This document shows, piece by piece, positions 16,370 through 23,927 of a DNA stretch of 64,000 nucleotides. A model generated the notes under the pieces. That model did no database searches. It was given only the letters and a program-made list of their open reading frames with translations, and was not told the origin of the DNA. Positions within the stretch are counted from its first letter, which is position 1; each line of letters starts with the position of its first letter. Made by a program: the position numbers and the translations under genes. Origin of the DNA: Mucilaginibacter boryungensis (GTDB lineage: Bacteria > Bacteroidota > Bacteroidia > Sphingobacteriales > Sphingobacteriaceae); contig NZ_JADFFM010000001.1 of NCBI RefSeq assembly GCF_015221995.1, positions 2,790,001 to 2,854,000 on the forward strand, written 5' to 3'.

Positions 16370-17683
16370 CTATTTGTTAAAAACTATATCCAAACTATCA
16401 AATATAGCCAATTTTGTTTTTTCCATATCGTCGGCGGTATGGGCTGCTGATACAAAACCAACTTCGTAACCCGACGGGCCCAGATATACGCCACGGTTTA
16501 GCAGTTCGCGGTGAAATACTTTAAAGTGCGACATACTGCCGGCATTAATTTCATCGGCCCTGCGGATATGCTCCTGCCCTGTAAACGCGAACCAGAATAT
16601 AGAACCGATCTGGAATATCTTAAAGCCGTAGCCTTTTTCGGCAACGTACTGTTGTATGGCAGAAACGAATGCTGTTGTCTTCGTCTCCAGATCCTGGTAA
16701 AAACTTGGTTTTAACAATTCTGTTAGCTGCGCAATGCCAGCGCCCATGGCTACCGGGTTACCCGATAATGTCCCGGCCTGGTAAACCGGGCCTTCAGGTG
16801 ATATATTGCCCATAATGGCTGCCGAAGCGCCATACGCGCCAACCGGCATCCCGCCGCCTATAATTTTACCGTAAGTGATGATATCCGGCTGTATACCATA
16901 TAATCCTGCCGCGCCTTCAAAGCCAACACGGAAACCGGAGATCACCTCATCAAATATCAGCATGGTACCGTTGGCAGTACATTGCTCGCGCAGGAACTGT
17001 AAAAACCCTTGCTGTTGTAACAGCAACCCATTGTTAGCCGGTATAGGCTCGATAATGACTGCGGCTATCTGATCTTTAAATTCTTCAAATGCTTTTTGTA
17101 AAGCTTCCCTGTCATTAAGCGCAATAACTATAGTTTCATCGGCAAATGCTTTGGGTACGCCTGCTGATGAGGTTTCGCCGAAAGTTACCAGGCCTGAACC
17201 TGCCTTAACCAGCAGCGCATCCACATGACCGTGATAGCAGCCTTCGAATTTTAATATTTTGTCGCGTTTGGTATATCCCCGCGCCAGCCTGATAGCCGAC
17301 ATTACCGCCTCGGTACCCGAACTTACAAAGCGTATCTTTTCAATGAATTTGTTGTTGGTCAGTATCAGTTCAGCCAGTTCATTTTCCAACGCGGTTGGCG
17401 CGCCGAAGGACATGCCGTTCTGCATCACTTCAATCACCTTCTCGCGCACAGCCGGATGGTTATGCCCAAGGATCAACGGCCCCCACGAGCAACAGAAATC
17501 GATAAACTCGTTACCGTCCGCATCCCAAATATGACTGCCATTACCCTTCTGGATAAACAGCGGTGTGCCATAAACCGATTTAAACGCCCGTACCGGCGAG
17601 TTTACCCCACCCGGGAAAAACGTCTTGGCCTTCTCATACAATTCCGCAGACTTGGTCCTGCTGATATCTTTTATTTCACTCAT
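16370..17683 (-). CDS. hemL: Glutamate-1-semialdehyde 2,1-aminomutase
   Basis: Converts glutamate-1-semialdehyde to 5-aminolevulinate, the second step of the C5 route. It is a PLP enzyme of the class III aminotransferase fold, 437 residues. Visible are the N-terminal FFPGGVNSPVRAFKSV, the PLP phosphate-binding SSGTEAVMSAIRLARG, LIFDEVISGFRVG, and the Schiff-base Lys in DIITYGKIIGGGMPVGAYG. With hemA in the same cluster this shows that heme is made by the C5 pathway, not by ALA synthase. It is separated from hemB by a family B palindrome and an AT-rich repeat arm. Confidence 0.96.
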   Translation of the reverse strand: MSEIKDISRTKSAELYEKAKTFFPGGVNSPVRAFKSVYGTPLFIQKGNGSHIWDADGNEFIDFCCSWGPLILGHNHPAVREKVIEVMQNGMSFGAPTALENELAELILTNNKFIEKIRFVSSGTEAVMSAIRLARGYTKRDKILKFEGCYHGHVDALLVKAGSGLVTFGETSSAGVPKAFADETIVIALNDREALQKAFEEFKDQIAAVIIEPIPANNGLLLQQQGFLQFLREQCTANGTMLIFDEVISGFRVGFEGAAGLYGIQPDIITYGKIIGGGMPVGAYGASAAIMGNISPEGPVYQAGTLSGNPVAMGAGIAQLTELLKPSFYQDLETKTTAFVSAIQQYVAEKGYGFKIFQIGSIFWFAFTGQEHIRRADEINAGSMSHFKVFHRELLNRGVYLGPSGYEVGFVSAAHTADDMEKTKLAIFDSLDIVFNK

Positions 17684-17697
17684 TGTATAGTTTCAAT

Positions 17698-17783
17698 TGT
17701 CATTGCGAGGAACGTAGTGACGTGGCAATCTCGTAGTACGCTAATCAAATTACGGGATTGCCACGCTATCGCTCGCAATGACA
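17698..17783. repeat. Family B palindromic repeat, copy 3
   Basis: An 86-bp element just upstream of hemL, between hemB and hemL: TGTCATTGCGAGGAACG at the left, GCTCGCAATGACA at the right, with inner TGGCAATCTCGTAG and GGGATTGCCACG arms. It resembles copy 2 closely in length and inner sequence. Confidence 0.88.
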
Positions 17784-17803
17784 AATATTATTTAGGTTTC
17801 CTT

Positions 17804-17834
17804 CTAATCTCTAATTAACTAATCTCTAATCTCT
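17804..17834. repeat. AT-rich repeat arm related to the 3018-3074 inverted repeat
   Basis: CTAATCTCTAATTAACTAATC, followed by a further CTAATCTCT, repeats one arm of the perfect inverted repeat at 3018-3074. Here it is only a half copy, located between family B copy 3 and the hemB stop. Confidence 0.6.
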
Positions 17835-17837
17835 CAC

Positions 17838-18809
17838 CTACAACCACTTATTCTCCAGCACTTCCTTAGCGTGATAGGTCAATATGGCACTGGCCCCTGC
17901 CCTGCGCAGGCTGGTCAGCACCTCGGCTACGGCGCGCTGTTCGTTCAACCAGCCACGTTCAGCCGCGGCTTTCAGCATGGCGTATTCACCGCTTACATTA
18001 TAAGCTGCTATAGGCAGTTCGGTATTGTCTTTTAAAAGTTTTATTACGTCCAGGTAAGGCAAACCCGGTTTTACCATCAGGAAATCGGCACCTTCGGCTT
18101 CGTCAAGCTGGGCTTCAATTAAAGCTTCACGCTGGTTCGCCGGGTTCATCTGGTAAGTTTTCTTATCGCCAAACTTAGGCGCCGAATTTAATGCATCCCT
18201 GAAAGGGCCGTAAAACGCGCTGGCATATTTAGCACAATACGACATGATACTTACGCCGCTAAAGCCATTATCATCCAGCACCTGCCGTATATAACCTACT
18301 CTGCCATCCATCATATCGCTTGGCGCAATAATATCGGCACCCATGCGCGCATGTGCCAGGGCCATCTTACCCAACACCTCTAAAGTTTCGTCGTTCAATA
18401 TTTCGCCGTTCTCCACAATCCCGTCGTGGCCATCGCTGCTATATGGATCCATCGCCACATCGGTAATTACACACGCTTCCGGAAAGTTTTGTTTTACCTG
18501 TTTAATAGCCCGCAAGTACAAACTTTCCTCGCGGTGGCTTTCAGTAGCATATTTATCTTTTAGCTCTTCGCTGATGTTCGGGAAAAGATCAAATGATTTT
18601 AACCCAAGCTTCATACAGCTTTCCACTTCGCGTAACAGATTATCTATGGAATATCGGAAGATACCAGGCATTGAAGCCACCTCGGTTTTTTGATTGTTAC
18701 CCTCAATAATAAATAAAGGGAATATCAGGTTAGCCGCGCTTATGTGCGTTTCCTGCACCATTTGGCGTATTACTTCGCTTTTTCGGTTTCGTCTTGGTCG
18801 TTGTAGCAT
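17838..18809 (-). CDS. hemB: Delta-aminolevulinic acid dehydratase (porphobilinogen synthase)
   Basis: Condenses two 5-aminolevulinate molecules into porphobilinogen. It is a cytosolic TIM barrel, 323 residues, active as an octamer. The N-terminal arm RRNRKSEVIRQMVQETH is typical. The active-site Lys are in MSYCAKYASAFYGPFRDA and in the signature FLMVKPGLPYLDVI. The segment that carries three Cys zinc ligands in zinc-dependent enzymes reads DVAMDPYSSDGHDG here, so the catalytic zinc site is absent and the enzyme is of the magnesium/Asp-rich class. The start lies next to a large GC-rich palindrome that separates it from hemCD. Confidence 0.96.
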   Translation of the reverse strand: MLQRPRRNRKSEVIRQMVQETHISAANLIFPLFIIEGNNQKTEVASMPGIFRYSIDNLLREVESCMKLGLKSFDLFPNISEELKDKYATESHREESLYLRAIKQVKQNFPEACVITDVAMDPYSSDGHDGIVENGEILNDETLEVLGKMALAHARMGADIIAPSDMMDGRVGYIRQVLDDNGFSGVSIMSYCAKYASAFYGPFRDALNSAPKFGDKKTYQMNPANQREALIEAQLDEAEGADFLMVKPGLPYLDVIKLLKDNTELPIAAYNVSGEYAMLKAAAERGWLNEQRAVAEVLTSLRRAGASAILTYHAKEVLENKWL

Positions 18810-18811
18810 AT

Positions 18812-18898
18812 GCCCCTCCTAAATCCTCCCCGGAAGGGAGGACTTAAACAATTTAAGTTTACAAATAGCCCTCCCTTCCGGGGAGGGTTGGGTGGGGC
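18812..18898. repeat. GC-rich long palindrome between hemCD and hemB (family E)
   Basis: CCTCCCCGGAAGGGAGG is repeated in inverse (CCCTCCCTTCCGGGGAGG), flanked by outer arms GCCCCTCC and GGTGGGGC, and with a TTAAA/TTTAA core. The whole 87-bp intergenic space is one nested hairpin. Related CTCACCC-type elements lie at 22799 and 53997. It starts just upstream of the hemB start codon, so it could strongly limit read-through or ribosome access. Confidence 0.8.
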
Positions 18899-20488
18899 CT
18901 ATAGCCCAAACACCGCCTCGGCCAGCCCAACTTCATCGGGCGAGAAAGGCAGCGTATATTTTAATCCTAATTCGGTTAGTTTATTCCCGGTTGATTTACC
19001 TATGGCTATCAGTTTTTGATTGAAGTCCGCCAGGTTATCACTGAAATAAGCTTCTACGTTTGAAGGGCTGGTAAACACCAACACTTCGGCATCTGAAGCC
19101 TTTACTTCATCAACCAGTACGGTTTCGTAAACCGGCAGGTCAATGATCCGGGTAGCAGCCGACATTTCCTTTTGCACACTGCGCATAGCGCTTTCCGAAC
19201 CCGGAAACAATACGGTATGCCCATTGGCAAGTTTGGCAAAATCGCGACCTACCTGCGCAGTATCCCCGCTATCGCCCACATAATCGGCTAAGTGCCCGTT
19301 ACGGCGCAGCATATCTTCCGAGCCGGTACCCATCACCCCAAATTTCACCTTTTTAGGGAACAATGGTTTCAGGTTAAAGAAATACTCTACGGCATTTTTA
19401 CTTGTAAAAAATACCCAATCCACACTTTTCAATATGTACGAATCGAACCGGGTAATTACCGGTACAGTACGTATCAGCGACCGGCCTTCTATTTCTATCT
19501 TATGCTTTTCTAGCGCGCGGCGGAAATAGCTTTGTTCAGAAACATCGCGCGAGATAAATACCTTTTTAGGGAATTGCCTGTTTTTAGCATAATACGTTAA
19601 TATGCGTTCTTCAATTCCTTTAATATCTTTTGTCTGGATAAACAACCGGTCGGGAAATTCATCGCCTTCATCGGCTTTCGAAACAAATATCTGGTACTCG
19701 CCATCGTGCTTACGGCAATAGCAGCCTAAAGGTAAATGACAGCCGCCGCCAAAGCTTTTTAGCACTTTGCGTTCTACGGAAAGCTCTTTAGCCACCTTTG
19801 GATGGTTCAATGCCTGCAAAGCTTCAAACAGTTCGCTATCTGTTTCGCGTATCTGTATAGCCAGCACGCCTTGTGCCGGCGCGGGGATAAATTCGGTTGG
19901 GGTTAGCTCTTCTACATGAAACTCGCTCAAATCGATACCTAACCGGCTAACACCGGCTTTGGCTATCATAATAGCGTCGTATTTTTCGTCACGTAGCTTG
20001 CCTATGCGCGTAGGTACATTGCCGCGCAATTCCTCAATTTCAAGATCGGGGCGTACGGCCAGCAGCTGGGCCTTGCGGCGGTTGGATGAGGTGCCTACCA
20101 TCCCGCCAAACTTTACCGATAATTTATGTTTAACCTCTACGCAATCTTTCAGAATCAGCAACAGTTCAGCCGGGTCTTCCCGTTCTGAAACTGCCGCGAT
20201 AATGAGTCCCGGAGGGTTTTCTGTGGGCAGGTCCTTGTGCGAGTGTACCGCCAGGTCAATAGTACCTGCCAATAATTCTTCTTCCAGTTCTTTAGTGAAA
20301 AAACCCTTGCCTTCCAGCTTATCAAAGCTCAGGTTCAGGATACGGTCGCCCTGGGTTTTTATAATTTTAAGCTCGGCAGTAATATTTATTTCTGCCAGCC
20401 TGTCCTTAACAAAATTAGCCTGCCATAAGGCCAATTCGCTTCCCCGTGTTCCTATAGTTAATTTTCTTTCCAAAGAGAGAGTTGTCAT
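18899..20488 (-). CDS. hemCD: Fused hydroxymethylbilane synthase / uroporphyrinogen-III synthase
   Basis: One 529-residue chain performs two successive steps: four porphobilinogens to hydroxymethylbilane, then closure to uroporphyrinogen III. The HemC part (~8-300) has TIGTRGSELALWQ, catalytic Asp86 in HSHKDLPT, GTSSNRRKAQLL, RGNVPTRIGKL and the cofactor-bearing Cys250 in GGGCHLPLG. The HemD part (~308-529) has the two-lobed fold with VFFTSKNAVEYFF, VLFPGSESAM and the signature-like VLVFTSPSNVEAYF. Fusion allows the unstable bilane to pass directly to the second site. The start follows a -7 box by seven bases. There is no internal stop or frameshift. Confidence 0.95.
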   Translation of the reverse strand: MTTLSLERKLTIGTRGSELALWQANFVKDRLAEINITAELKIIKTQGDRILNLSFDKLEGKGFFTKELEEELLAGTIDLAVHSHKDLPTENPPGLIIAAVSEREDPAELLLILKDCVEVKHKLSVKFGGMVGTSSNRRKAQLLAVRPDLEIEELRGNVPTRIGKLRDEKYDAIMIAKAGVSRLGIDLSEFHVEELTPTEFIPAPAQGVLAIQIRETDSELFEALQALNHPKVAKELSVERKVLKSFGGGCHLPLGCYCRKHDGEYQIFVSKADEGDEFPDRLFIQTKDIKGIEERILTYYAKNRQFPKKVFISRDVSEQSYFRRALEKHKIEIEGRSLIRTVPVITRFDSYILKSVDWVFFTSKNAVEYFFNLKPLFPKKVKFGVMGTGSEDMLRRNGHLADYVGDSGDTAQVGRDFAKLANGHTVLFPGSESAMRSVQKEMSAATRIIDLPVYETVLVDEVKASDAEVLVFTSPSNVEAYFSDNLADFNQKLIAIGKSTGNKLTELGLKYTLPFSPDEVGLAEAVFGL

Positions 20489-20495
20489 TTTCCAG

Positions 20496-20503
20496 CAAAT
20501 TTA
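20496..20503 (-). promoter_or_regulatory. Putative -7 box of hemCD
   Basis: TAAATTTG on the minus strand matches TAnnTTTG, with a TTTA about 21 bases further upstream. It ends seven bases before the hemCD ATG. If active, the middle of the heme cluster has its own promoter and a leaderless or short-leader mRNA. Confidence 0.5.
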
Positions 20504-20564
20504 ACTTTTATACGAGATTTATAGTAAACTTTGTTGTAATGTGAGGTTGGGTTGACGGAGGGTA

Positions 20565-20876
20565 TTAATAGTTGTTATATAGTTGAGATATAATTTGATT
20601 AAGTTCATACTGTTCGCAGCCATATTCTGCAATTTCCCCAAACGTTTTGTAAGTCGATACGTTGAACCCTTCTTCTATATCATTATACCAAACCGCTTTC
20701 TTTCCATATATAGCAACCACCCAAAAACCACCGTTTTCATTACCATGTTCGTTTTCCATCCATTTTACCGGTTCAATGCTTATAAGTTGCCAAAATTTTT
20801 CTAATTCAGGTGACAGCAATTGTTCAGTATTACTTATTGTTTTTAACAACTCTTTCAATGTAATTGGAACCCACAT
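20565..20876 (-). CDS. Small orphan protein in the heme cluster
   Basis: 103 residues, not recognised. The protein is soluble, acidic and rich in Trp and Tyr (MENEHGNENGGFWVVAIYGK, KAVWYNDIEEGFNVS), with no signal peptide or membrane helix. The tail TFGEIAEYGCEQYELNQI looks helical. The size and composition resemble small immunity-type or SMI1/KNR4-like single-domain proteins, but I see no diagnostic motif. It is more AT-rich than hemCD and hemA on either side and interrupts the heme gene order, so it may be an insertion. Confidence 0.65.
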   Translation of the reverse strand: MWVPITLKELLKTISNTEQLLSPELEKFWQLISIEPVKWMENEHGNENGGFWVVAIYGKKAVWYNDIEEGFNVSTYKTFGEIAEYGCEQYELNQIISQLYNNY

Positions 20877-20926
20877 ATTGTAAAGATAACATTCTTTGAA
20901 AACGAGCGTTCAGTATTCCATCGCTT

Positions 20927-20958
20927 CCGACAGCCCCGCTTTCCGCTGCAAATCCTCC
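20927..20958. repeat. Family D interspersed motif, copy 1
   Basis: CAGCCCCGCTTTCCGCTGCA followed by AATCCTCC. The same words occur in opposite orientation at 45971-46002 (GGAACGGATAGCGGGGCTG). Only two copies are seen here, so this is a weak but notable family. Confidence 0.45.
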
Positions 20959-21014
20959 TTCGTCCGGGTTTTCCGCTACAATCGGGTTTAGGTTTGATGG
21001 TATTGAAGTAAATA

Positions 21015-21212
21015 TTTGGCTAAAGCCGGTATTGATTTATTGTATTCCGTTGGCTGAAGCCAACGGCAATGTATGATAGGGATGAATGATTACATCAACA
21101 AATCGGGTTTATTGCTCTTTCATGGTAATGATTAAATGCATTTAAAATTGAATTCATTGCCGTCCCATTTATGGGGCGGATAAAAACAAACGCAAGCATG
21201 GCTTTAGCCAAA
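21015..21212. repeat. Family C element with 13-bp terminal inverted repeats
   Basis: TTTGGCTAAAGCC at 21015-21027 is matched exactly in inverse at 21200-21212. Inside are a perfect-type hairpin CCGTTGGCTGAAGCCAACGG (21047-21066) and an imperfect one (CCGTCCCAT/ATGGGGCGG). No open frame is present. The left end of the same design recurs at the window end (63949-64000). It lies just after hemA on the minus strand. Confidence 0.75.
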
Positions 21213-21241
21213 CTTATCTACAGGAAAGTCTTCAGGATATA

Positions 21242-22465
21242 TTACTGATTGATCAGTATCTCTTTAGCCATCACCATGGGTACGCTGATGTACTTTTTCT
21301 CCATGTAGTTCATCACTTTCTCCAGTATCTCGCGCGATTGCTCGTCCATGCCCTGCACTTCCTCGGCAAAAACAGAATTGATGGCCGTGTTGCGGATCTC
21401 TTTGATCTTTTCGGGTACCTGGCGCATGGCCAGTTCAATGCGGCGTTGTTTTAATTGCGGTAAAAACTCGTTGATATTTTGGTTGATGATCTTTTCGGCG
21501 TGTACCAGTTCCTGGTAGCGTTCCTGGATATTCTTTTGGGCAATCTCGTTTAGCGAGTGTACTTCTATAAAGTTAACCGCAAATTTTTCCAGTATTTCCG
21601 GGTCGGTATCGTTAGGGATAGCCAGATCGACGATAGTCTTCTTTTCGGTGCAGCCGTTTAATAACTGCGCGTAGATTTCGGGGGTAATAACCGGTTGTGT
21701 GGCCGATGTACAGGTAATAATTACATCAAAACCCTTGTTATAGGTTTTCAGCGCTTCCAGGTCGTACGCCTCGCCATTCAGGTCGGCAGCCAGTTCCTGT
21801 GCTTTTGATAGCGTACGGTTAAATACCGCGAAGTTGCTGAACTTATGCTTTTGCAGGTATTTGGAAATATTACGGTTGGTTTCTCCGGCGCCGATAATAA
21901 TTACACGGGCATTGGTGCACAATTTCAGGTCGCGTAGTTTGCGGTAGGCTAACGATACTACCGAAATTGGGTTTTTGGAGATATTGGTATGGGTATAAAC
22001 TTCCTTGGCAGCTTTAACAGCGCAACCCATTACCATACGCAGATGATCGCCGGTAAGGCCGGCCTCGCGGGCGCTTTCATAAGCTTTGCGTACCTGGGCA
22101 AGTATCTCTTTCTCGCCTACTACCAGGCTTTCCAGACTGCATGAAGTGCGCAGCAAATGGTTTAAGGCTTCCTGGTCTTCGTATATACTGGCAGCCTCTA
22201 CAAACAAATTAGTGTGGTGGCTGCACAGACCCATTTCCATGGCTTCAATAAACTTGCAGGCAAAGGCTTTATCAACCACCTGTTCAGTTGCCATAATAAA
22301 CGCTACGCGGTTACAGGTAGCCAGGTAAAAAATTTCTGGAATATTAAATTGATCTTTAACCTGCCTTAGTTTGGGTAATAGGCTGTCCTGACAAACTACC
22401 AGCTTTCCCAGTTCCTTCAACTCGACTTGTTTGTGCGTAAAAGCAATAACCTTTAGATACTTCAA
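21242..22465 (-). CDS. hemA: Glutamyl-tRNA reductase
   Basis: Reduces glutamyl-tRNA to glutamate-1-semialdehyde with NADPH, the committed step of C5 heme synthesis. It has 407 residues, normal for the family. The catalytic domain has the active-site Cys51 in YLATCNRVAF and LLRTSCSLESLVVGEKEILAQV. The NADPH domain has VIIIGAGETNRNISKYL and NRTLSKAQELA. The C-terminal dimerisation helices are complete. It is the first gene of the cluster. A -7 box lies 22 bases upstream of the ATG. I see no riboswitch-like structure before it, and the intergenic repeats are further away. Confidence 0.96.
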   Translation of the reverse strand: MKYLKVIAFTHKQVELKELGKLVVCQDSLLPKLRQVKDQFNIPEIFYLATCNRVAFIMATEQVVDKAFACKFIEAMEMGLCSHHTNLFVEAASIYEDQEALNHLLRTSCSLESLVVGEKEILAQVRKAYESAREAGLTGDHLRMVMGCAVKAAKEVYTHTNISKNPISVVSLAYRKLRDLKLCTNARVIIIGAGETNRNISKYLQKHKFSNFAVFNRTLSKAQELAADLNGEAYDLEALKTYNKGFDVIITCTSATQPVITPEIYAQLLNGCTEKKTIVDLAIPNDTDPEILEKFAVNFIEVHSLNEIAQKNIQERYQELVHAEKIINQNINEFLPQLKQRRIELAMRQVPEKIKEIRNTAINSVFAEEVQGMDEQSREILEKVMNYMEKKYISVPMVMAKEILINQ

Positions 22466-22487
22466 AGCAGTTTAAATTATAACCCAA

Positions 22488-22495
22488 CAAAAGTA
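22488..22495 (-). promoter_or_regulatory. Putative -7 box of hemA
   Basis: TACTTTTG on the minus strand matches TAnnTTTG. An ATTG lies 17 bases upstream as a possible -33 element. It is 22 bases before the hemA start and is the best candidate for the main heme-cluster promoter. Confidence 0.5.
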
Positions 22496-22798
22496 ACACG
22501 CCATATTGGTTGCAATGTCAACCCTTTGTCAAACACTTTAATTTAGAATGTTTTTAAATTGATAGTTAAAAAACTGGTTTACAATTTATTACAAATAAAA
22601 TAAATCTAAAATTTGACCATTTTTGCATCTTGGTCAATACCCGTATCCAAAAAAGTAAGCTTAAAAGCCCTAATTATGGGTTACCTGTTAGCAGGCGATA
22701 ATCATTTTGTACACCCAAGCTTTTACATTCCTATTATTCCCCTTTATATTTCCTTTTCCAAATTAATGAATGTACTGATGGATAGCATAGGAAGTAGA

Positions 22799-22842
22799 AG
22801 CCTCACCCTGCCCTCTCCTTTGGAGAGGATTTAGGTGAGGCT
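22799..22842. repeat. CTCACC-type nested palindrome (family E)
   Basis: AGCCTCACC (22799-22807) pairs with GGTGAGGCT (22834-22842), and inside CCTCTCC pairs with GGAGAGG around a TTT loop. The design matches the elements at 18812 and 53997. Confidence 0.7.
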
Positions 22843-22962
22843 CCTGTGATAAACCTTTCGTTACCGTCCTAAAACCCGGCATCGGAATCGCCGGTTGCTA
22901 CTGCCCCTGCCAAAGCACAACCCATACACAGGTGATTGCGCCAGCCGGCCAATTTCTTTTTG

Positions 22963-22995
22963 GTACTTTTTCTTTTTTGGCAAAAGAAAAAGTAC
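22963..22995. repeat. Perfect 14-bp hairpin with 5-base loop
   Basis: GTACTTTTTCTTTT and its exact inverse AAAAGAAAAAGTAC flank the loop TTGGC. There is no T-run after the stem on either strand, so it is not a classic terminator. It lies about 100 bases after the DUF4159 gene end. Confidence 0.8.
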
Positions 22996-23098
22996 ATCCA
23001 CTGGCTTTAATTATCTGATTTACCTGTGCTGATGAAATACTAAAGAACGACTTAGCATACCGGGGATAGTTCGCTCCGCTCACTATGACGCGGTGTAT

Positions 23099-23725
23099 TT
23101 ACCCACCCATCGCATAAACCACAATATTCACCCCAAACTTGGTGTTATCTTCAGCAAGGAAACGCTTGTTGCGGAAATCGTAATCCCATTCGCAGCCATA
23201 GTCTTTATTGCTGTATAGCACGCCAATACGGCCTTTTATTTCTATGGCCTTCAGGTAGTCGTGCACCAGGTCGTCGCCCCAACCGTTTAGTTCAAAAGTG
23301 GTATTGGGCGGACCTTTTTCAAACTTAAAAAAAGCGTTATAGATGTTGTGATTGTTAGGGATCTTCTTCAGCGCGGCAGGACCAAATAAGGCCGCCATCT
23401 GCGCTTCGAACGATTTGGCGAACAGGCCGTCAATATCATGGTTGCAATCATCTACAAACACAAAGCCGCCGTTCTCTACATACTTTTTAAAGTTGGCGCG
23501 CTCCTGGGCATCAAACTGCACCAGTTTATGCCCGCTCAGGTAAAAGAAAGGGTAATTAAAAATATCGCTGCTGCTTAGGGGCACAACCTTCTCCTTCGCG
23601 TCAAACGATATGGTAGTATATTCTAATAACGAGTTGAGGATATTCGACGGCATCCTTTGATCGGTATCCCAATCGCCGGAATGGTAGCTTAAACGGGCAA
23701 AAGTAAATTTCGGACTAACAGCCAT
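23099..23725 (-). CDS. DUF4159 family protein
   Basis: 208 residues from the ATG at 23725; a longer reading to 23779 adds 18 residues that look unlike the family start (MAVSPKFTFARLSYHSGDWDTDQ). The domain has a Rossmann/GATase-like form with the segments YPFFYLSGHKLVQFDAQERA and NGGFVFVDDCNHDIDGLFAKSFE. DUF4159 proteins occur next to MoxR/DUF58 operons in Bacteroidota and their activity is unknown. It is transcribed divergently from such an operon across a 202-base region with a 21-base direct repeat, so the two are probably co-regulated. Confidence 0.83.
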   Translation of the reverse strand: MAVSPKFTFARLSYHSGDWDTDQRMPSNILNSLLEYTTISFDAKEKVVPLSSSDIFNYPFFYLSGHKLVQFDAQERANFKKYVENGGFVFVDDCNHDIDGLFAKSFEAQMAALFGPAALKKIPNNHNIYNAFFKFEKGPPNTTFELNGWGDDLVHDYLKAIEIKGRIGVLYSNKDYGCEWDYDFRNKRFLAEDNTKFGVNIVVYAMGG

Positions 23726-23826
23726 GTTTGTTAAAACTCTAAAATTAGTATAAAATTTTATGCGGAAATCACTTTTCATTATTGGCGTTGTAATTTTTAC
23801 GATACCTGCTTAAGTTTTTTACAATA

Positions 23827-23863
23827 ACAGCCCTTTATTGTGTAAAAACAGCGCTATATTGTG
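23827..23863. promoter_or_regulatory. 21-bp-period direct repeat between DUF4159 and moxR
   Basis: ACAGCCCTTTATTGTG (23827-23842) and ACAGCGCTATATTGTG (23848-23863) agree at 14 of 16 positions with a 21-base step, two helical turns. ACAATAA words flank them on both sides. This is a good shape for a dimeric or cooperative regulator site that controls both divergent units. Confidence 0.45.
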
Positions 23864-23927
23864 CTATCTAACAATAAATGGCTTGTAAGCTTTAATTCAT
23901 TTAAGCCTGCGTGCATAAAAATTAACT

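Larger units (their letters stand above)
20877..21241. other. Intergenic region with two repeat families
   Basis: 365 bases without a gene. The left part (20927-20958) holds a GC-rich motif also found in inverse at 45971-46002. The right part (21015-21212) is an element with 13-bp perfect terminal inverted repeats. I see no open frame or promoter consensus worth listing. Confidence 0.6.
22466..23098. other. Gene-free region with several palindromes
   Basis: 633 bases between hemA and the DUF4159 gene. It holds the hemA -7 box, a TTGACCA/TGGTCAA dyad near 22614-22638, a CTCACC palindrome (22799-22842) and a perfect 14-bp hairpin (22963-22995). The two open frames of 60-75 codons lack good starts and homologous features and were not called. 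Confidence 0.6.

Noticed and set aside
17456-17818. 120-codon plus-strand frame over the hemL start
   Set aside because: It is antisense to hemL and includes the family B palindrome.
22466-22560. Possible riboswitch or leader control upstream of hemA
   Set aside because: Only ~20 bases separate the predicted start site and ATG; there is no room for a structured leader.
22613-22834. 73-codon frame in the hemA/DUF4159 gap
   Set aside because: It ends inside a palindromic repeat, has no ribosome site or family features, and includes a TTGACCA/TGGTCAA dyad.
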